Shown: positions 59,043 to 64,000 of the stretch, piece by piece | How the letters are laid out: each line of letters opens with the position of its first letter | How positions within the stretch are numbered: the stretch's first letter is position 1 | NCBI RefSeq assembly: GCF_014652575.1 | Contig: NZ_BMZB01000002.1 | Location: 248,001-312,000, forward strand | DNA: 64,000 nucleotides | Reading direction: 5' to 3' | Source: Asticcacaulis endophyticus | Lineage (GTDB): Bacteria > Pseudomonadota > Alphaproteobacteria > Caulobacterales > Caulobacteraceae | Notes under the pieces: generated by a model | The model's input: only the letters and a program-made list of their open reading frames with translations | What the model was told of the DNA's origin: nothing | The model's database searches: none | Program-made: the position numbers and the translations under genes

Positions 59043-59283
59043 TGTCCGCACCCCGCACTGCGCAAATTCTGTTCCATTACATTAACCTGAGATTTGTTTT
59101 GGCTGTCAATCACCTGCGCTGACGCTGTAATTTTAGAAGCTAATATCTTGAGGCTCATGGCGCAGAACCTGGCATAGATAAGGCTACTAATCACCAAGGC
59201 CAAACTCCCGAATAAGCTGATCTGAATCGCAAATACAAGCTTCAGGTTTTTCGTCGCGTAGGCTTTGAGAATCGCGCTAACCT

Positions 59284-59298
59284 TTAATGTGAAATTAA
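59284..59298 (+). promoter_or_regulatory. Perfect CtrA box upstream of fliQ
   Basis: TTAA-TGTGAAA-TTAA followed by CC is an exact TTAA-N7-TTAA site, 85 bases before the fliQ start. The rest of the gap 59043-59382 holds the start of the orphan lipoprotein on the minus strand and nothing else that I can support. In Caulobacter the fliQ promoter is a classic CtrA target. Confidence 0.8.
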
Positions 59299-59382
59299 CC
59301 CTCCGGGGTGCATTTTCTGCCCGGTGACCCGGCATCTTATGCCGGCCCACGGGTATATATTAAGATTTAGGATGAGCGTTTC

Positions 59383-59646
59383 ATGACCGGTGGCGAAGTT
59401 TTGGATGTAGGCCGCGATGCGATCTGGCTGACGATTCAGCTCTGTGCGCCGGTGTTGCTGGTCGGCCTCGTCGTCGGTGTGGTCATCGGTCTGTTTCAGG
59501 CCTTGACCCAGATTCAGGAAGCCACCCTGATCTATGCCCCTAAGATTATCGCCATCTTCGCAACCCTGCTTTTGGTTCTACCGTTTATGGGCAGCCTGTT
59601 GTCGACCTTCATGCGTGAGATTGCGGCCCGTATTGCCGGTATGTGA
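59383..59646 (+). CDS. fliQ: Flagellar type III export gate protein
   Basis: An 87-residue protein with two membrane helices (WLTIQLCAPVLLVGLVVGVVIGLF; IIAIFATLLLVLPFMGSLL) around the conserved QALTQIQEATLIYAPK, which identifies FliQ. Part of the FliPQR gate. The stop overlaps the start of fliR (ATG-TGATG arrangement), showing translational coupling. First gene of the fliQ-fliR-flhB operon, controlled by the CtrA-type site upstream. Confidence 0.96.
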   Translation: MTGGEVLDVGRDAIWLTIQLCAPVLLVGLVVGVVIGLFQALTQIQEATLIYAPKIIAIFATLLLVLPFMGSLLSTFMREIAARIAGM

Positions 59647-60458
59647 TGGCTTTACCTCTCACCCCCGCTGATGTGCAGACCGCGACCGAAGTCGTGTCGT
59701 TTTTCGGCCCGTCGCAGCAGGTGTGGGCGGCGGGGCTGATTTTCCTGCGCATCGGGGCGGTGGTCATGCTGCTGCCAGGACTGGGCGATCAGGCGGTGCC
59801 GCCGCGGATGCGGCTTGGGTTTTCGCTGATGTTTTCCCTGATGATGCTGCCGATTCTGGGGCCGCAGATACCGCCCTTGCCGGCCAGCGTCGGTGAAGCC
59901 GGCGGTCTGATTATCTTAGAAATGCTGATCGGACTGATGATGGGCTCGCTAATCCGGGTATTTATCGCCGCTCTGGCTATAGCCGGGGAAATCCTGTCGT
60001 TAAGCACGACCCTGTCGTTTTCCCAGACCGCCAACCCGATGCAGGCCCAGCCGGGCACAAGCCTTGCGACCTTTCTGGCGCTGCTGGGGCTGGTGCTGAT
60101 CTATGCCACCGGCCTGCACCACCTGTTCATCGAAGGGATTGTTGATTCCTATCAGATTTTCACGCCGGGTAAGGCCCTGATGATCGGGGATGCGGTCACC
60201 CTGATGATCCGCACCGTCTCGCAGACCTTTATGGTGGCGATTCAAATTTCCGCCCCCGTCATTGCCTTTAGCCTGATCTTTAACATCGCCACCGGCTTTG
60301 TCGGGCGCATCATGCCGCAGTTTCCGATTTTCTTTGCCTCATCGCCGCTTAGCGTGCTGTTGGGGTTGAGCGTCTTTGCCATAGGTCTGGGGGTGTCAGG
60401 GACTGTGTTCCTTGAGCATTACCGCGACTTTTTGGCCACCTTCATCAGGCGTGGCTAA
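59646..60458 (+). CDS. fliR: Flagellar type III export gate protein
   Basis: A 270-residue polytopic membrane protein: six helices, with FLRIGAVVMLLPGLGDQAVPPRMRLG (partial), GLMMGSLIRVFIAALAIAGEILS and LIFNIATGFVGRIMPQFPIFF, typical of FliR. ATG 59646 overlaps the fliQ stop codon; a GTG at 59643 is possible. Ends three bases before flhB. Third component of the export gate beside FliP and FliQ. Confidence 0.95.
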   Translation: MALPLTPADVQTATEVVSFFGPSQQVWAAGLIFLRIGAVVMLLPGLGDQAVPPRMRLGFSLMFSLMMLPILGPQIPPLPASVGEAGGLIILEMLIGLMMGSLIRVFIAALAIAGEILSLSTTLSFSQTANPMQAQPGTSLATFLALLGLVLIYATGLHHLFIEGIVDSYQIFTPGKALMIGDAVTLMIRTVSQTFMVAIQISAPVIAFSLIFNIATGFVGRIMPQFPIFFASSPLSVLLGLSVFAIGLGVSGTVFLEHYRDFLATFIRRG

Positions 60459-60461
60459 GCC

Positions 60462-61535
60462 ATGGCCGAGGGTAATGACGAAGATAAAACAGAAGAAGCC
60501 TCGGCCAAGAAACTGGACGACGCGCGAAAACGGGGTGAGGTTGCCAAGACCCCGGACCTGCCGCAGGTGTTCGCTCTGATCGGCACCTGCGCGATCATTG
60601 CCATGTACGGCGAATCGATCTGCCGCAGCCTGATTGAGAGTCTGTTGCCGTTTGTGGCCATGCCACACGCCCTGGTCAGAAACCTCGATAATGGCGGTGG
60701 GGTTGAGATTGCCCGCCATATTATCCTGATGGTCCTGCCGGTCGTGGCGCTGGTGATGGCCGGGGCGTTCGTGCTGGGGGTCGCGGGCAACCTGCTGCAA
60801 ACCGGCCTTCTGTTTTCGACCGAAAGCTTAAAGCCGAGCTTTGAAAAGCTGGACCCGATCAAGGGGCTTAACCGGCTGTTTGGCATTGATGCCCTGGTGC
60901 AGTTTCTGAAGACCTTCGTCAAGGTGTTGGTCACCGGCTGGATATGCTGGGTGGTGCTTAAGCCCCGTCTGATGGATATTCCGATGCTGGCCGGCGGGTC
61001 GCCGGTGCTGATTTTTCCCTATGTGCGCGATGCCCTGATCGTCATGACTATGGCGGTCTGTATCTTTTTGTTTGTCGGCGCGGGGCTTGATTTCCTGTGG
61101 CAAAAGTTCCGCTTTGCGCAAAAGATGAAGATGTCGCGCACCGAACAGAAAGATGAATATAAACAGGCCGAAGGCGACCCGCACGTTAAGGCCCGCCTGC
61201 GTCAGATCCGCATGGAAAAGGGCCGTCAGCGCATGATGGCCAATGTCATGACAGCCACTGTGGTCGTGACCAACCCGACCCACTACGCTGTGGCTTTACG
61301 CTATGATGCCGAAGACACGCCCGCCCCCATGTGCGTGGCTAAGGGCGTTGACGCGGTCGCCCTGCGCATCCGGGAAGAGGCGGCCAAGCATGATATCATG
61401 ATCGTCGAAGACCCGCCGCTGGCGCGCGCGCTCTATGCGGCGGTCGATCTGGATGAGATCATCCCCGAAGAACACTTTGTGGCGGTGGCCAAGCTGATCG
61501 GCTTCGTTATGGCGCGTAAGAAGCGCGGTTTCTAA
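60462..61535 (+). CDS. flhB: Flagellar export switch protein
   Basis: A 357-residue export gate protein that switches substrate class. Features: a charged N-terminus (NDEDKTEEASAKKLDDARKRGEVAK), four membrane helices to about residue 215, a linker, and the cytoplasmic domain with the self-cleaving motif N271-P272-T273-H274 in VTNPTHYAVALRYD. C-terminal part is complete. ATG 60462, three bases after fliR. The gene after it (61545) has an unrelated product; cckA follows. Confidence 0.96.
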   Translation: MAEGNDEDKTEEASAKKLDDARKRGEVAKTPDLPQVFALIGTCAIIAMYGESICRSLIESLLPFVAMPHALVRNLDNGGGVEIARHIILMVLPVVALVMAGAFVLGVAGNLLQTGLLFSTESLKPSFEKLDPIKGLNRLFGIDALVQFLKTFVKVLVTGWICWVVLKPRLMDIPMLAGGSPVLIFPYVRDALIVMTMAVCIFLFVGAGLDFLWQKFRFAQKMKMSRTEQKDEYKQAEGDPHVKARLRQIRMEKGRQRMMANVMTATVVVTNPTHYAVALRYDAEDTPAPMCVAKGVDAVALRIREEAAKHDIMIVEDPPLARALYAAVDLDEIIPEEHFVAVAKLIGFVMARKKRGF

Positions 61536-61544
61536 GGAGTATAT

Positions 61545-62042
61545 GTGAAATACTTTACCTTTGAATTGGCAACCGGTGACAGCGATCTGGATTGGGACGA
61601 AGTGATTCAATCCTACAACCGTTCGCTTGAAAGCTTTGGTCAGGCGAGTTCAGTATGGCAGTTTGCAACGTCTATTAGTCTGAATGACGCCTATATCGAC
61701 CGCGTTATTTACAATCCGGATAGTAAGGAATTGAAGCTTTTGCTTCTGACGGGTGACCTACAGGTGGGGTATTGGCGCACTGAGTTCGTGTATTCCGGCG
61801 CAAGGATTTTGAACCTGCCAGTTCTTCAACTGGCCTTGACGCAGCGGCCTACCGAGATTTGGTACGATGAATTTACGCAGGAAAATGACCGGTCAAGTCA
61901 TAGTTTTCTACTCGCGCCGAAGGAAATGCGAGGCGCGGTAGCGCAGGAATTTCGCATTGAATTTGATCAGTTTGACTATAGCCAAAAGCCTCAGAAGCTA
62001 CGCCGTCTGGCGACACCTCATGATGTTTCTGAATGGACTTAA
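61545..62042 (+). CDS. Hypothetical soluble protein
   Basis: A 165-residue acidic protein beginning KYFTFELATGDSDLDWDEV. GTG at 61545 is chosen because AAGGAG stands five bases before it; an overlapping ATG would run into a stop at once. No signal peptide or membrane helix; the body shows alternating strands and Trp/Phe-rich patches, with a segment LLLTGDLQVGYWRTEFVYSGAR. I recognise no domain. It follows flhB by 9 bp and may be co-transcribed, but the content looks unrelated to flagella. After its stop comes a hairpin CCAAACCT-TC-AGGTTTGG (62052-62069), without a T run. Confidence 0.6.
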   Translation: MKYFTFELATGDSDLDWDEVIQSYNRSLESFGQASSVWQFATSISLNDAYIDRVIYNPDSKELKLLLLTGDLQVGYWRTEFVYSGARILNLPVLQLALTQRPTEIWYDEFTQENDRSSHSFLLAPKEMRGAVAQEFRIEFDQFDYSQKPQKLRRLATPHDVSEWT

Positions 62043-62291
62043 GCTCTGTTTCCAAACCTTCAGGTTTGGCAAGGGTGCCGAGTTAAGTCGTTTAGCCGCC
62101 ATAGCTTATGCGACGAGCCTCGCGGCACCTGAGCGCATTATTAAACTAAAATTATCCATAGTTCCCTGCCCATAAACACTTCGTTCAATCTTGACGGGCC
62201 AGATGAGTTGAAATTCGCTATCATGGCTTTGTGATTCGCAAGTATCGCCCCTGCGATGCCGCTCGCATCACGTCCCTTAAGGGAGACCTAA

Positions 62292-64000
62292 GTGTCCGCA
62301 ACCTCAAACCCTGCCGTAACGCCCGCGCCCGCCTTTGATCTTAAGGTGCTAACGTCGCGGGTCACGGAACGGGGCAGCCTGTGGACAATGGCCTGGGTAG
62401 GCGTGGTGGTGCTGACGGCCTCCGCCGCGTTCTGGATGGTGTCAGGCACATTGCCCTTTGGCATAGTGCTGGCGGCGGTATTGGTGGCGATAGCAGGAGT
62501 GATCGGCATGGGTTTATTTGCATTTTTCGGCGATGACGAGGCGTCAGGCACCGGTTTGAGTGCGGCCCATCTGGTCGAGGCCCTGACGGAGGCCGCCGCC
62601 GTCGCTGCCCTTGATGGGCGCGTGCTGGCCGCCAATAAGGGCTGGCGGGCCATTGGCGGATCTGATCGGCGTCTGCCGCAAGGAGCCGCCGCCCCAGCCA
62701 TGTTCGTGGCCATGAAAGACGCCCGCGCCAAGGGGCTGGGCCGCGCTACGGTGCGTATTGGTGACGATGATTTTGACGTAACTGCTGCGCGCCTGACGGA
62801 CGATCAGGTGCTGGTGCGCGCCGTGCCGGTGGTGGTTCCCGACCTGGCCATCTATGCCGCACCTGCGCAGGGTGACCTGTCCAGCGAAACCTTTTTAAAC
62901 GATGCGCCAGATGCTGTCGAAGCCGGTCATGACGCCGGTAACGGGGCGTTTGATTCGTTTGCACGCGGGGCACCCTTCGGCAAGGCCTTGCTCAGCGGCG
63001 ACAACCTGATGATGGCTACGGTGGTCGGCGTCAATGCGGCCTTTGCCAGACTGTTGAAAGCCTCAGCCGATGATCTGACCGGGCGCGGTTTCGGTGACCT
63101 TTTGACGCCGTCGTCGCGCGCCGAGACTGAAAGCCGCCTCATTAGCGGCAAGAGCGGGCGCTTTGATATTCATTTGGCGGCCAATCCTGATCTTCCGGTG
63201 CAGATGCTGATCTCCGAAGATGCGACCGGTTTCATGGTCTATCTGTTTGATGTCTCTGAACAAAAGGAACTGGAGCAAAGCCTCGCTCAGGTGCAGAAGA
63301 TGCAGGCGATCGGGCAATTCGCTGGCGGTGTGGCTCACGACCTGAATAACCTCCTGACCGGCCTGAAACTGCGCATTGATGAGTTGCTCTATAACCATCC
63401 GCTTGGCGATCCGTCCTATGATGGCCTGAAAGAGATCCGCCAGATCGGCACCCGCGCTGAGGATCTGGTCTCTAAACTGCTGGCCTTTGCCCGTAAAAAG
63501 ACCGTCAAGCGGGTCACCCTCAATATCGGTGAACTGGTCTCTGAGTTCGAGGTCTTCCTGCGCCGCCTGATGCGCGAAGACGTCAAGCTTGAGACCGACT
63601 ACGGTCGGGACCTGCCCAATATCCATGCCGACAAGAGCCAGATGGAAATGGCGGTCATGAACCTAGTGGTCAATGCCCGCGATGCCGTCCATGCCTCCGG
63701 CGGCGGCAAGGTGCGCATCAAAACCGCGGTTTTGACTCAAGGTGAGGCCGCCGCACTCGGCTGGGCGGAAGCCCCAGAACAGGGGGCCGCCCTGATCGAA
63801 GTGTCCGATAATGGCCCCGGCATCCCGCCTGACATCATGGCCAAGGTGTTCGAGCCGTTCTTTACCACCAAGCCGCAAGGCGAAGGCACAGGCCTTGGCC
63901 TTGCCACCGTTTACGGTATCGTCAATCAGGCCGACGGCCATATCACCATCACTTCGGTCGTTGCCCCTGAGCCCAACCACGGGGCAATCTTTCGCATCTT
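62292..64000 (+). CDS. cckA: CckA-like hybrid sensor histidine kinase, 3' end beyond window
   Basis: In Caulobacter CckA drives phosphate through ChpT to CtrA and CpdR and so controls the cell cycle and flagellar genes. GTG 62292 has AAGGGAG upstream. Visible: two membrane helices ([40 protein letters not shown]), a PAS-like region with [22 protein letters not shown], the H box [18 protein letters not shown], the N box [40 protein letters not shown], and then the window ends before any receiver domain. Synteny right after fliQR-flhB matches my memory of Caulobacter. The H box has DLNNLL where CckA normally has DFNNLL. Assignment is good but the receiver is unseen. Confidence 0.85.
   Translation, partial: MSATSNPAVTPAPAFDLKVLTSRVTERGSLWTMAWVGVVVLTASAAFWMVSGTLPFGIVLAAVLVAIAGVIGMGLFAFFGDDEASGTGLSAAHLVEALTEAAAVAALDGRVLAANKGWRAIGGSDRRLPQGAAAPAMFVAMKDARAKGLGRATVRIGDDDFDVTAARLTDDQVLVRAVPVVVPDLAIYAAPAQGDLSSETFLNDAPDAVEAGHDAGNGAFDSFARGAPFGKALLSGDNLMMATVVGVNAAFARLLKASADDLTGRGFGDLLTPSSRAETESRLISGKSGRFDIHLAANPDLPVQMLISEDATGFMVYLFDVSEQKELEQSLAQVQKMQAIGQFAGGVAHDLNNLLTGLKLRIDELLYNHPLGDPSYDGLKEIRQIGTRAEDLVSKLLAFARKKTVKRVTLNIGELVSEFEVFLRRLMREDVKLETDYGRDLPNIHADKSQMEMAVMNLVVNARDAVHASGGGKVRIKTAVLTQGEAAALGWAEAPEQGAALIEVSDNGPGIPPDIMAKVFEPFFTTKPQGEGTGLGLATVYGIVNQADGHITITSVVAPEPNHGAIFRI

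Noticed and set aside
58940-59350. 136-codon minus-strand frame overlapping the orphan lipoprotein gene
   Set aside because: It has a hydrophobic stretch but no ribosome site, overlaps the lipoprotein in another frame and covers the CtrA box of fliQ, so it is more likely chance.
1-64000. CRISPR arrays, transposases, tRNA and rRNA genes
   Set aside because: No regularly spaced repeats, no transposase-type proteins, and no cloverleaf or rRNA sequence other than the tmRNA was seen on either strand.

Overview
The window reads as chromosomal DNA of a stalked-bacterium-type alphaproteobacterium (Caulobacterales, probably close to Asticcacaulis or Caulobacter). Four things point there: a circularly permuted two-piece tmRNA of the alphaproteobacterial type; flagellar gene order flgFGAH / fliL-fliM-motE, fliOP / flgBC-fliE and fliQR-flhB with a CckA-like kinase directly downstream; CtrA-type TTAA-N7-TTAA boxes in front of the early flagellar operons; and a near-perfect sigma-54 promoter in front of flgF. 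No prophage, transposase, CRISPR array, tRNA or rRNA was found.

Layout. 0-4 kb: a truncated cyoA (quinol oxidase subunit II), a SURF1 assembly factor, a TorF-type porin and the C4-dicarboxylate carrier dctA. 4-7.3 kb: the divergent dctB-dctD two-component pair; DctD has lost the GAFTGA loop needed to contact sigma-54. 7.3-15.4 kb: alkaline phosphatase, a large autotransporter, AlkB, OsmC, an M23-type peptidase, a SYLF protein and Cu/Zn superoxide dismutase. 15.6-19.6 kb: two L-arabinose-releasing glycoside hydrolases (GH127 and GH51) that share one uninterrupted reading frame. 19.8-36.5 kb: a housekeeping neighbourhood (fumC, DUF4169, ribbon-helix-helix, sspB, uvrD-like helicase, cyclophilin) broken up by accessory genes: a single-chain MmeI-like restriction-modification enzyme, a GIN-domain beta-helix protein and a compact three-gene cassette (55-aa protein, TIR/deoxyribosyltransferase-like protein, RusA-like nuclease). 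36.7-43 kb: a CE15-like esterase, a globin-coupled chemoreceptor, the tmRNA, a YezD-like protein and a TonB-dependent receptor. 43-64 kb: flagellar genes in four transcription units, interrupted by membrane genes and one orphan lipoprotein, ending in a truncated cckA.

How they work together. The carbohydrate genes (GH127, GH51, CE15-type esterase, a second alpha/beta hydrolase, TonB receptor) fit plant cell-wall arabinoxylan use. tmRNA and SspB belong to one trans-translation / ClpXP degradation route and lie 3 kb apart. CckA controls CtrA phosphorylation, and CtrA-like sites precede flagellar operons here, so regulator and targets are adjacent. The items most worth following up are the three-gene cassette at 32.6-33.8 kb, the altered DctD, the GH127-GH51 junction and the duplicated hairpin beyond the tmRNA. 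All calls come from reading the sequence by eye; no database search was run.
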